Positions 34,564 to 43,551 of a DNA stretch of 64,000 nt are shown one piece after another. Where the stretch lies: contig NZ_JHXO01000006.1 of NCBI RefSeq assembly GCF_000621705.1, positions 248,001 to 312,000 on the forward strand, given 5' to 3'. The translations under genes and the position numbers were made by a program. Within the stretch, counting starts at the first letter, position 1. The number at the start of each line of letters is the position of its first letter. The notes under the pieces are model-generated. The model searched no databases. It saw only the letters and a list, made by a program, of their open reading frames with translations, and had not been told where the DNA came from. The DNA is from Prolixibacter bellariivorans ATCC BAA-1284. GTDB taxonomy: Bacteria > Bacteroidota > Bacteroidia > Bacteroidales > Prolixibacteraceae.

Positions 34564-36237
34564 TTAGTTTAGAATTTCTCTCCACATTTTAAGCACCGTT
34601 TTGTAGCGGTCGTATATTACTGAACATTGGGTATCGATTCTCATGAGCGGGCGGGTGCTCAGATTATAAGGAGGCCAGGCTGGTTGTCCTTTTGCTGAAG
34701 GGATACTCTTCCGGGCGAAGGAAGTCCACAGTTGGCACATGTTGTTCGAAGCTGCAAAACGCTCCGGCCGGTTGCCTGCCATTCCCGAACTGCGGTGACC
34801 TGTTTTATCCAGCACATTATCGATGTTATGAAACTTAAAAGGAATGTCCATCGCGTGCATCGAGCCAAATTCATAATCCGTACCCGGAACCTTCAGGTCC
34901 GATTTGTACCCGAAGTTGTAGAGATATGCCGGCGCACCTTCCTGTTGTGTTTTCCTTTCGGCGATGGTAATGGAACCCAGTCCCATTATCAGGATGGAGC
35001 GAATGGCAATAAATAGTTGAGTTGGTGTAGCTTTAGGATAAGCTTCCCGGTAGGTGTCGACAACCAATCGCGCTTTATCTCCCAGAATGGACTCAATTCG
35101 TTGATGCAATTTTTCCTCCGTTAGTTGGAAGGCTTCTGTGTCGCCAGAGAACATGGCAAAAAAGATAAATTCATCTTCGTTCCAACCGACCAACAACGGT
35201 TTTTCTTTCGAAAGGGAAGGGGCTACCGGATCAAACGGATGAGTAGGAAGGACCACTCCGTCCACCACCGGACCGAACCCACCTTTGCCGGCTGCACCAA
35301 TGCCATGGAAACCGGCTATTTGAGAGAGGTCTCCCATCTTTTGCAGTTGCTCTTGCGCATCGAGAAGTACCGAAGGAGGAAGTTTTAGGAGTTTTCTCCA
35401 GTCGTTACGTGCTATTCCCAGTTGTTTTAATAACAGCTCGGTGGTTTCAGCTGCGACATCAGCTGTTTTCATCATTACGCCCGGTCCGCTTTCGATGGAG
35501 GCTTTGTGAAAATAGGGAGCCGCTTCGGGCATGGCATAGAGACAGGATGTTTTCAATCCGCCACCTGATTCACCGAAGATCATGACATTGTTCGGATCGC
35601 CTCCAAACGCAGAAATATTCTCATTCACCCATTTCAGCGCGATAGCGATATCCTGGACACCACGATTCCCTGAACCGGCATATTCATCACCGGCAATTTC
35701 ATCGAGATAAAGATATCCGAGTAAACCCAACCGGTGATTAGTGGCAACCACCACGACATCGTACATTCTGGCGAGATTGGCCCCATCCTGAGCCACACTT
35801 CCGGCGGAGCCGTGCGTATAACCACCTCCGTGACTGTACACCATTACCGGCCGCTTCTTGTTATCGTTGGCGGGAGTCCAGATATTGAGTGTCAGACAAT
35901 CCTCTGCCGGATCTGGTTCATTGATGCCGTAGGTTTGGTTCGGAGCCTGAATGGACGGATGCCCCAGCCGTTTAACTTTTCTGACTCCGGTCCACGGTTT
36001 TAAAGGGGCGGGAGTTAAAAACCGCCGTTCACCGGAGACACTTCCTGCGTAAGGGACGCCTTTGAAAATATTTACGCCTTCCGTTCTGCTTCCGAGAAGT
36101 TTTCCAAAAGCAGTCTCCACTTCTATATCGGTAGAGGTGGATGGGAAGGAAGCATAAACTAGGCGAGGTAAGGCCAGAGCCGGAAGAATTCCAAATGCTG
36201 TCCGACGGAAAAATTCTCTTCGGGTAAGATCGTCCAT
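34564..36237 (-). CDS. Type-B carboxylesterase, exported by Tat
   Basis: 557 residues beginning MDDLTRREFFRRT, a clear twin-arginine signal. The catalytic nucleophile is in FGESGGGLK, with the oxyanion loop YSHGGGYTHG and DCLTLNIWTPA. It is a paralogue of the esterase at 30480, with similar length and motif order but clearly diverged. Twin esterases on both sides of one GH3 gene suggest they remove different acyl groups or act on two positions of one substrate. Confidence 0.88.
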   Translation of the reverse strand: MDDLTRREFFRRTAFGILPALALPRLVYASFPSTSTDIEVETAFGKLLGSRTEGVNIFKGVPYAGSVSGERRFLTPAPLKPWTGVRKVKRLGHPSIQAPNQTYGINEPDPAEDCLTLNIWTPANDNKKRPVMVYSHGGGYTHGSAGSVAQDGANLARMYDVVVVATNHRLGLLGYLYLDEIAGDEYAGSGNRGVQDIAIALKWVNENISAFGGDPNNVMIFGESGGGLKTSCLYAMPEAAPYFHKASIESGPGVMMKTADVAAETTELLLKQLGIARNDWRKLLKLPPSVLLDAQEQLQKMGDLSQIAGFHGIGAAGKGGFGPVVDGVVLPTHPFDPVAPSLSKEKPLLVGWNEDEFIFFAMFSGDTEAFQLTEEKLHQRIESILGDKARLVVDTYREAYPKATPTQLFIAIRSILIMGLGSITIAERKTQQEGAPAYLYNFGYKSDLKVPGTDYEFGSMHAMDIPFKFHNIDNVLDKTGHRSSGMAGNRPERFAASNNMCQLWTSFARKSIPSAKGQPAWPPYNLSTRPLMRIDTQCSVIYDRYKTVLKMWREILN

Positions 36238-36280
36238 CTTAAGTTCAGTTAGTTTGGTTTTAGGTGTTACTGGTAAATCA

Positions 36281-36330
36281 ATGCTTCTTTGCCAGAATGC
36301 TGAGCGATTTCAGCACAGGCAAAGAAGCAT
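36281..36330. repeat. Strong two-part hairpin between esterase genes
   Basis: ATGCTTCTTTGCC (36281-36293) and GGCAAAGAAGCAT (36318-36330) pair exactly, with an inner TGCTGA/TCAGCA stem. No T tract follows on either strand. It could limit downstream expression or set an mRNA processing point. Confidence 0.65.
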
Positions 36331-36414
36331 GGGTTGAGAGACTATATTGGTAAACTAAAATCCAGTATGGTATTTCTTATGCTTTTCACAGTAATGAGAT
36401 TGCGAATTATGTGT

Positions 36415-37587
36415 TTAGTTGAATAGTTTGGGAGTAAACTCCGAGAGATAAATGCGCCAGTTTTTCCAGATATGGCCTCCATCGCTTTCGCGGTAGACGT
36501 ATGGCATACCCATTGCATCCAGTTTTTCCCGGTATTCCTTCACATACTTGTACAGGAAGTCCTCTTTCCCGATTCCAATCCAGTAGAGTTTATAACCGTT
36601 TTCCATCTGCTTCTTCAGCGTCGCGTCAAAATTGTCATAGACTTCTGATTTGACTTTCGGATCGGGCATGATAGCCGGGGAAAAAAGTCCGACATAGTCA
36701 AAAGTATTTGGATAATAACGGGAAATATGGAGCGAATGAAAACCGCCCATGGAAAGTCCGGCAATAGCACGTCCGGCTTTGTCGGCCTTTACCCGGTAAT
36801 TTTTTTCGACAAAGTTGATAATGTCCTTGAAAGTTGCTTCGTATTGGCCGTCCATGGTGTGTGGCAACTGCATCGTTGGTTTATAAAACCCTTTAGGGGA
36901 CTCGCCCGGAGCAGCTTGCTGGGCCACATTCCCGTTAGGCATGACCACGATCATCGGTTTGGCTTTTCCCTGGGCAATCAGGTTATCCATGATTTGGGCG
37001 GTTCTACCCAGTGCAATCCAGGCTTCCTCATCGCCACCCATTCCATGAAGCAGGTACAAAACGGGAAATTTCTCTTTGCTGTTTTCGTAGCCCGGAGGCG
37101 TATAGATGGTCATCCTGCGGGTCGTATTATTTCCAGGCGAATTGTACCAGCGTCTGGCGACAGTTCCGTGCGGGACATCATTGATTTTGTATAAATCGGC
37201 CTGACCGCCGTCAATCAGAAAGATATTGAATACCGATGCCACATCCCGAATCAGGTAAACATTATTCGGATCGGTTGTTTTTACACCGTCGATAATGATG
37301 TTGTAGCTATATAATTCAGGAGACAAAACATCCGTAGTATAGGTCCATATGCCGGCGGTGTCTTTGGTCATATCGGCCGACCCCGGAATCCATCCCTGTC
37401 GGGGCATCCAGTCACCTGATATTTTGACGTCTTTCGCATCGGGTGCTTGAATTCGAAATGTAACGGTGTGGTCTTTATTGATTTCAGGAGATACGATGTT
37501 GGGGCCACCCCACAACGCTTGTTGCGCAATGGATGGAAAACTCATCAGGAGCATTGTAATCAGGAATAGGAAAAGTTGTTTTCTCAT
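36415..37587 (-). CDS. CE1-like esterase with N-terminal CBM48/Ig-like domain
   Basis: About 390 residues. A signal peptide ends near SIAQ (21). Residues about 28-130 form an early-set (CBM48-like) domain with VTFRIQAPDAKDV and GIWTYTTDVL. The esterase D/feruloyl-esterase domain follows, with YLLHGMGGDEEAW, the nucleophile Ser279 in AGLSMGG, and a histidine in SDGGHIWKNW. Such proteins release feruloyl, acetyl or other acyl groups from plant polysaccharides. It opens the central enzyme operon after the terminator at 37879. Confidence 0.88.
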   Translation of the reverse strand: MRKQLFLFLITMLLMSFPSIAQQALWGGPNIVSPEINKDHTVTFRIQAPDAKDVKISGDWMPRQGWIPGSADMTKDTAGIWTYTTDVLSPELYSYNIIIDGVKTTDPNNVYLIRDVASVFNIFLIDGGQADLYKINDVPHGTVARRWYNSPGNNTTRRMTIYTPPGYENSKEKFPVLYLLHGMGGDEEAWIALGRTAQIMDNLIAQGKAKPMIVVMPNGNVAQQAAPGESPKGFYKPTMQLPHTMDGQYEATFKDIINFVEKNYRVKADKAGRAIAGLSMGGFHSLHISRYYPNTFDYVGLFSPAIMPDPKVKSEVYDNFDATLKKQMENGYKLYWIGIGKEDFLYKYVKEYREKLDAMGMPYVYRESDGGHIWKNWRIYLSEFTPKLFN

Positions 37588-37878
37588 TGGTTTCGTGGTT
37601 ACGTTGATCATTTATTTATGAACTAGATTTATTTGACAAATGAATAAATACAGGGGTGAGGACGAAATTATGTCCGGAGTTACGAAATCGGAGAGGTAGC
37701 TTGTGAAAAGCTGATAATAAATGGTTTGGTTAGTCTCTTTAGCAATCATGTGTCTCAGATGATTTTCTGTTAGACTATGATTCTTTCATTGTGTTTAATT
37801 CACACAATAAAAATATTTAAAAAAATTGAGGTTGATACTACTCACGTCATTTTGAGTGGATTTTGGAATCATTATAAA
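37588..37878. other. Gap with no recognised element
   Basis: AT-rich DNA between the GH13 terminator and the CE1-like esterase. The esterase promoter should lie here, but I see no TAnnTTTG box on the minus strand; an ECF-dependent promoter is possible. Short inverted repeats around TTTATTTGACAAATGAATAAA (37629-37649 approximately) may mark an operator. Confidence 0.3.
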
Positions 37879-37907
37879 CAAAAAAGGGCTCCAAATACAG
37901 GAGCCCT
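37879..37907 (-). terminator. Terminator of the SusCD-GH65-GH13 segment
   Basis: AGGGCTCC and GGAGCCCT pair around AAATACA, with a T run on the minus strand. It lies 43 bases past the GH13 stop. Confidence 0.8.
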
Positions 37908-37949
37908 CTTGGTGGAAAATATATCAGCTTTGGTGTCTGAATATTTAAA

Positions 37950-39716
37950 CTATAGTTGGTACACTTTTGCTTCGTGTGGTCTCAGCGATAGCGGATTATC
38001 ATTTTTAGCAGGTTCGGAATAATTGCCAATTAGCTGTTTGGCATTCTTCATATTTACCGGAAGATGGGCATCAGCCTGGTGATCGGTGAAGTTGAGCAGG
38101 ATGAGCATTTTCCGACCGTTGAGTTCACGGGTATATGCATACACGTTTGGATTATCCTTATCGAGCAATTCATATTTCCCGTAAACCAGTATCAGATTGT
38201 TTTTCCGGAACTGGACCATTTTACGGAAGTAATTCAGTGGCGACTCCGGATTTTTTTCCTCTACAGCTTCATTAATTGTTTTATAGTTCGGATTTACGTT
38301 AATCCACGGTGTTCCGGATGTGAAACCAGCATTGGCTGTTGAATCCCATTGGAACGGTGTTCGACCGTTGTCGCGCGCAATCATCTTTTCGTTATTGAGG
38401 AAGCGCTGCAGGTCACCGCCAGTTTCCTTAATGTGCTCGTAAATGTGTAATGTTTCAATATCACGGTAGTCGCTGATGGAATCAAATTTGATATTGTCCA
38501 TTCCCAATTCGTCTCCAAAATAGTAATAAGGAGTTCCGTGCATGGTTAACAGGAATGTCGTTAGCATTTTCGAGGAAAGTACCCGGTATTCAGGAGAATC
38601 ATTTCCCCAGCGGGTAACCATCCTTGGCATGTCGTGATTACCAAGGAAGATGGTTCCCCAGCCTCTTTCTCCATAGACGCTGTCCCATTTGGTATAAATC
38701 TTTTTGAATTGAACCAGACTGACTCCGTTGGGATCCAGGTCACGGTATTCTCCGCCTTTCAAGCCAAGTCCCATCACTTCAAAATTGTACAGCATGTTCA
38801 ATTCCTGACGTTTGGGATCAACAAAGTTCATGGCTTCGTCGCTGGTGACACCGGCTCCTTCGGCCACGGTCATAATATCGTAATGACTTAACACTTTCTG
38901 GTTCATCTCATGCAGGTACTGGTGCAGATGCGGACCGTTGGCATAATATTTTTTGAAGTCTCCATGATATTTTTCAGGAAGAGGAGGGAAAGTCGTATCC
39001 TTTGAAATGAAAGGAATCACATCCATTCGGAAACCATCGATACCTTTATCGAACCAGTAGCGCATCATACTGTAAATTTTCTGGCGGACTTCCGGGTTTT
39101 CCCAATTCAGATCAGGTTGCGAACGGGCGAAGTAGTGCAGGTAATAAGCATTCGTAGTTGAATCGTATTTCCATGCATTGTTGTCGACATCGAAATAGCT
39201 GTACCGTTTGGCAGGTTTTCCCTTTTCTGCCGGCCACCAGTGATAGAAATGCCGGTAAGGGTTGGTGCGAGAACTGCGTGATTGCTTGAACCACTCATGG
39301 TCGCTGCTGGTGTGATTCACCACCAAATCGAGCACCAGTTTCAGCCCTCGGCGGTGCATCCCATTCAACAAGCTGTCGAAATCAGCCATCGTACCAAACT
39401 CGGTCATGATTTTCCGGTAGTCGCTGATATCGTACCCATTATCATGATTAGGGGAAGCATAAATCGGGTTTAACCAGATGACATCAATACCCAGGCTTTT
39501 GATGTAGTCTAGCTTCGAAATAATACCTTTCAGGTCGCCAACGCCATCTCCGTTACTGTCCTTGAAACTTCGTGGATAAATCTGATAAACAACGGCCTCT
39601 TTCCACCATTTTCGGTTTGGAATGGATTGGTCATCCTTTTTCGTGGGTGACTGACATGATGCCATCACGGCAAAAATGGCTACAGTTAGTAGCGCAAAAT
39701 ACTTTCTGACTTTCAT
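37950..39716 (-). CDS. GH13 alpha-glucosidase, lipoprotein
   Basis: 588 residues with a lipoprotein signal (VMASC, Cys21). The GH13 barrel has all catalytic residues: nucleophile Asp232 (GFRMDVIPF), acid/base Glu286 (TVAEGAG) and Asp362 (LGNHDMPR). The calcium-type loop DSNGDGVGD lies at 53-61. The overall pattern (WWKEAVVYQIYPRSF at 37-51) is that of oligo-1,6-glucosidase / alpha-glucosidase. It removes alpha-glucosyl units at the cell surface or in the periplasm. It follows GH65 after 47 bases. Confidence 0.92.
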   Translation of the reverse strand: MKVRKYFALLTVAIFAVMASCQSPTKKDDQSIPNRKWWKEAVVYQIYPRSFKDSNGDGVGDLKGIISKLDYIKSLGIDVIWLNPIYASPNHDNGYDISDYRKIMTEFGTMADFDSLLNGMHRRGLKLVLDLVVNHTSSDHEWFKQSRSSRTNPYRHFYHWWPAEKGKPAKRYSYFDVDNNAWKYDSTTNAYYLHYFARSQPDLNWENPEVRQKIYSMMRYWFDKGIDGFRMDVIPFISKDTTFPPLPEKYHGDFKKYYANGPHLHQYLHEMNQKVLSHYDIMTVAEGAGVTSDEAMNFVDPKRQELNMLYNFEVMGLGLKGGEYRDLDPNGVSLVQFKKIYTKWDSVYGERGWGTIFLGNHDMPRMVTRWGNDSPEYRVLSSKMLTTFLLTMHGTPYYYFGDELGMDNIKFDSISDYRDIETLHIYEHIKETGGDLQRFLNNEKMIARDNGRTPFQWDSTANAGFTSGTPWINVNPNYKTINEAVEEKNPESPLNYFRKMVQFRKNNLILVYGKYELLDKDNPNVYAYTRELNGRKMLILLNFTDHQADAHLPVNMKNAKQLIGNYSEPAKNDNPLSLRPHEAKVYQL

Positions 39717-39763
39717 AGCAATAAGAATTAAATAAACATAAGAACAAGTGTTTGCTAGCTAAA

Positions 39764-41818
39764 CTAATTGTGATGTGTGATGGTATAGGTTTTCTTCTTG
39801 GGGCCAACACCTGTAATGGTCAGCTTTTTCCACTGTTGAGGCAGACATGGTGTATGCTGAACGATGCCCTGGCTGGTGATTTCCAGTCCGGCAAAGCCGA
39901 AAATGACAGTCTGGAGCATTCCTCCGGCACCGGTGGCAAAATAAGGGTTGTTGCTGGTTGCTGATTCGGCCAGAGCACCAAACGGAGGACGTTTATTGGG
40001 AACGTAAGCCTTTTTGAACATCCGAAAAGCCTCTTCTGCATTTCCTAAACGGGAATAGAGTATCGAAACAATGGAGTGTCCCATGGCCGGTCCCTCTTTG
40101 GCCATTTTCGGTTCGTAGTACGCCAGGTCACGGCGAATGGCTGCTGTGTCGGTTTCAATCTGAAGCGGATAAGCGAGCAAATTGACATCGGCCTGCTTGA
40201 TGATCTCCCCGTTGTAAGTTTTGTGTTCTTTGGTGACACCATCCGGGAAATAGTAGAATCGCAGGTTGGAAGCCACTTTTTCCCATTGGGGATTGGGTTT
40301 CTCATTGAGCAGCTCGGCTGCTTTCTCAGCGTAACGCATCACCGTTTGTGCGGAGCCGTTGGTGAAGGCGTTGTCATCCACGTTCGGCGCAAATTCATCG
40401 GCACCAACCACATTGTTGATAGACCACGAACCGTCTGGATTTTCGACTGCCCGGCTGGCCCAAAAATCGGCTGTTGCTTTGATAACCGGGTAGCCGGTAT
40501 CTTTCAGCCAATCTTTATTTCGGGTTACCCGGAAGTAGTTCCAAAAAGCAATCCCTACATCAGCCGTGATGTGTTGCTCGAAAGCTCCGGTTAAAGCAAA
40601 AGTCGGTGTGGCCTCTTCTCCGGTATCATCCGATTCCCAGGGGAACATGGCTCCTTTGTAGCCATAATCCGAAGCTTTTTGCTTGGCTTTATCCAAGCGA
40701 TCAGCCCGGTAGTTCAGCAGTGAACGGGCAATTCCCTGGTTGAATACCAGTAACGGCGGATACATCCATATCTCGGTGTCCCAGAAAACGTGACCGTTAT
40801 AGCCCTGTGATGAGAGTCCCATTGGCGACAAACTGAGATTAGAATCATCACGGGAAAAAGCATACAAATGATAGAGGGCCAAACGGATGTCGCGCTGCGA
40901 TTCCAGGTCGCCCTCCACCTGAATATCACCCTGCCAGAGTTGATGCCATAATTGGATGTGCTGATCAATTACGGCCTGTTTGTTGCCTCTCATCATGTAG
41001 ATGGCCATTCGTTCGGATTCGCTTTGTGGGTCAGCAAAATCTTTCGATGTACAAACAGCACCGGCCCAGGCAAAATTGAAAGTTTTGCCGCTTTTTACTT
41101 CCCGGGAGAAAGTGAGAGAATGCTCAAATGGCGATTGAACCGATTCTGTCAATCCGGGTTCCTCGTTATTGTTAAATACGAACGTCGCGGTGGTGGCCAG
41201 TTTTTGTTCCCCGGTAGGACTGAGTGCTACAGTTTGCAATAAAGGCATCCGGATTTCATTGTCCTGAGGCGTTTTAAAAACTTGTACCACATGATTATAA
41301 TCCTTCGGACAAATGATTTGTCCGGATACCGATATTTTGATGTCTTTTTTTAAGGCCTTTACGTTTACATCCATCATCCCCGCATAGGGCATTCCGCGTA
41401 AAGCGTAAATGGTGTAAGAAATATCTGCTTTGTCATTGAACTGGAAGGAAGAGCTCAGTTTCGCGTCTTTCATGTTCAGAACCTGTTTCCAGTGGGAGAT
41501 ATTCTGAGAAGTAATAGTATCTCCGTCTATCACCATCTTCAGATTGGCAAAGTTAATTCCCAACAATACCCGGCTGGTGATGAGGCGATCCTTTTTGTTG
41601 TACATGTATTCATCGAATACATTATTCAGGATGATAGATTTTACCTTAAAGGGTGCAGCAGATGGGAGGAGTCCGATTCGACCATTGGCCAGTGAAATGC
41701 CGACATAGTTGGTTGTATCGGTTGCTGTAATTTTCCAACCTTCCTGCGGTTCGTTTGATGCTTTGGAGGTGCCGATTCCCATTATCAGAATGAGAAGCGA
41801 TAAAAGGATGTATTTCAT
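39764..41818 (-). CDS. GH65 family glycoside hydrolase/phosphorylase, exported
   Basis: 684 residues with a signal peptide ending near TSKA (20). N-terminal beta-sandwich, then an (alpha/alpha)6 barrel with HVFWDTEIW (Asp347), the general acid Glu475 in VGADEF and KQADV. The GPAMGHSI segment resembles hydrolases of the protein-glucosylgalactosylhydroxylysine glucosidase type more than cytosolic disaccharide phosphorylases, and export argues for hydrolysis because free phosphate and sugar phosphates are not recovered outside. Probable substrate: alpha-1,2- or related glucosyl units. It lies after susD with three hairpins between. Confidence 0.82.
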   Translation of the reverse strand: MKYILLSLLILIMGIGTSKASNEPQEGWKITATDTTNYVGISLANGRIGLLPSAAPFKVKSIILNNVFDEYMYNKKDRLITSRVLLGINFANLKMVIDGDTITSQNISHWKQVLNMKDAKLSSSFQFNDKADISYTIYALRGMPYAGMMDVNVKALKKDIKISVSGQIICPKDYNHVVQVFKTPQDNEIRMPLLQTVALSPTGEQKLATTATFVFNNNEEPGLTESVQSPFEHSLTFSREVKSGKTFNFAWAGAVCTSKDFADPQSESERMAIYMMRGNKQAVIDQHIQLWHQLWQGDIQVEGDLESQRDIRLALYHLYAFSRDDSNLSLSPMGLSSQGYNGHVFWDTEIWMYPPLLVFNQGIARSLLNYRADRLDKAKQKASDYGYKGAMFPWESDDTGEEATPTFALTGAFEQHITADVGIAFWNYFRVTRNKDWLKDTGYPVIKATADFWASRAVENPDGSWSINNVVGADEFAPNVDDNAFTNGSAQTVMRYAEKAAELLNEKPNPQWEKVASNLRFYYFPDGVTKEHKTYNGEIIKQADVNLLAYPLQIETDTAAIRRDLAYYEPKMAKEGPAMGHSIVSILYSRLGNAEEAFRMFKKAYVPNKRPPFGALAESATSNNPYFATGAGGMLQTVIFGFAGLEITSQGIVQHTPCLPQQWKKLTITGVGPKKKTYTITHHN

Positions 41819-41881
41819 GATAGGAAGTAAGATTTCTTATGTGGGTAGTGAATCAAAAATGTTTACGTAATACCTGCCCGA

Positions 41882-41943
41882 CGATTCGTAATCGGCTTTG
41901 ACAGACTCAGGTCAAAACAAGAGCTGCCCCATTCCGGGGCAGC
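41882..41943 (-). terminator. Three stacked hairpins between susD and GH65 (partial terminator)
   Basis: On the transcribed strand the order is GCTGCCCC/GGGGCAGC (41943-41923), then TTTGAC/GTCAAA (41917-41898), then CGATT/AATCG (41894-41882). The strongest stem is followed by TCTTGTTTTG. It probably lowers read-through from susCD into the enzyme genes. Confidence 0.55.
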
Positions 41944-41979
41944 ATCTTTCTATTAATCCACTTATGAAATTGTCCCGGA

Positions 41980-43533
41980 CTAATAACCAGGATTTTGAGT
42001 CAGGTTGGGATTAACATCAACTGCAGACTGTGGAAGTGGATAGAGCTCTTTCGATGCATCTGTAGCCGGTTTTTCCTGCCATGCTTCAGTAAATTTACCA
42101 AAGCGAATCAGATCCTGACGACGTAAGCCTTCCCAGTAGAGTTCATAACCACGCTCTTTCAGAATATCGTCAAGTGTAAGCGATGCGTACTGAGGTAAGG
42201 TATGTCCCGGAGCACTTCGTTTTGATCGAAGGTAATTAACATCAGCCAGGGCACTTGCCTCATCGCCCATTCTCAATTCTGCTTCTGCACGCATCAGGTA
42301 AACATCAGACATTCGCATGATTGGAACATCATTAGGTGAAGAGAACTGGTCCTGTGTATCTGGATTCGGGGCAAATTTAACCACACGAATACCTGCATTC
42401 TCAGGAGAACTGGTCAGGTTAACTTCTGGAACAAATACTAGAGGGTCTCCATTACGCTGTTCCAAAGCTGTTCCATCCAGTCCGTATTGTTGGCCAACCA
42501 AAAATCCCTGGTTAAAACCTGTTTCACTTTTGATGCGATCATCATAGAAACGTACGTCATTTGTTTTATCCCAGGTATTAAAGAAGGTCGAAGTTGTAGA
42601 AGGACCGTTCCAACAACTAGTGATATTGCCAAAAGCCTGACTGTAGTGCAGTGTAAAGTTAACCCAAACACTACCGCTACCCATGGTCACATTGTCATCC
42701 ATCGGAACACGCAAAATAAACTCAGGATGCTCCGTTACATCTTTCTGGAACATGGACCAATAATCATCAGCAATTGCATAACCATCATTATCAACGTCAT
42801 TAATTAACTGGTCGCAATAGTATTTGCAACTATCCCACTTGGCTTCACCCGTATATACTTCATGGTTTAGGTAAACCTTTGCAAGTAGCGCTCGTACAGC
42901 ACCTTTGGTGACTTTGGCGGAGCCCACCATTTCCTTGGTCGGTAAAGTTGGAAGAATGTTTTTCAGCTCAGATACGATGTAACTAACAGCTTCTGTTCTG
43001 TTTAATACCTGAGGGGTGGAAATAAATTCCAGGTTTGTTGTATCCCTATAGGAGACCTGACCAAACAGATCATTGATAAGGTCGATGTAGTAGGCCCGAA
43101 GGAAGCGAGCTTCGCTAATTTCCAGTTTTGTTTTTGCATTTTGGGGAAATCGACCAATGTAATACATCGCAATGTTAGCACGTGCATAACCTTGATTGAG
43201 TGCTTCCCATACGTTTTTCATACGGATGTGGTCAGGAGTCCAGGTTTGCAGATGTAGCTGGACCCATGCGCCGTTGTCGTACCAGTCAGAACCCCGTGTC
43301 GGAACGATTACTTCATCGGTTGAAACTTCCTGTAAGGCCCAATAGTCATACCATTCAATGGTATGCCGTAAACTGGCATAAGGAGGCTGAATTAATGCTA
43401 CAATATTAGATGAATCATTTACCAGGTTGACACCCAGTTGTTCATCAAGCACGTTCTCATTGAGATTGGTACAGGCGATAGTTCCTAAAAGGAAGAGCAC
43501 TGCACTATATTTAATTAACTTAAGCATTTTCAT
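41980..43533 (-). CDS. SusD/RagB-family glycan-binding lipoprotein
   Basis: 517 residues with a lipoprotein signal (GTIAC, Cys21). Helical TPR-like SusD fold: early YASLRHTIEWYDYWALQE, RFLRAYYIDLINDLFG in the middle and the C-terminal KERGYELYWEGLRRQDLIRF typical of the family. It covers the SusC barrel at the outer surface and delivers glycan. It is 18 bases after susC, so the two are co-translated as usual. Confidence 0.95.
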   Translation of the reverse strand: MKMLKLIKYSAVLFLLGTIACTNLNENVLDEQLGVNLVNDSSNIVALIQPPYASLRHTIEWYDYWALQEVSTDEVIVPTRGSDWYDNGAWVQLHLQTWTPDHIRMKNVWEALNQGYARANIAMYYIGRFPQNAKTKLEISEARFLRAYYIDLINDLFGQVSYRDTTNLEFISTPQVLNRTEAVSYIVSELKNILPTLPTKEMVGSAKVTKGAVRALLAKVYLNHEVYTGEAKWDSCKYYCDQLINDVDNDGYAIADDYWSMFQKDVTEHPEFILRVPMDDNVTMGSGSVWVNFTLHYSQAFGNITSCWNGPSTTSTFFNTWDKTNDVRFYDDRIKSETGFNQGFLVGQQYGLDGTALEQRNGDPLVFVPEVNLTSSPENAGIRVVKFAPNPDTQDQFSSPNDVPIMRMSDVYLMRAEAELRMGDEASALADVNYLRSKRSAPGHTLPQYASLTLDDILKERGYELYWEGLRRQDLIRFGKFTEAWQEKPATDASKELYPLPQSAVDVNPNLTQNPGY

Positions 43534-43551
43534 TGTAGTTGTTTTTAAACA

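Noticed and set aside
30480-36237. One recent duplication producing the two carboxylesterases
   Set aside because: The proteins share motifs but differ widely in sequence and length, so a recent local duplication is not supported.
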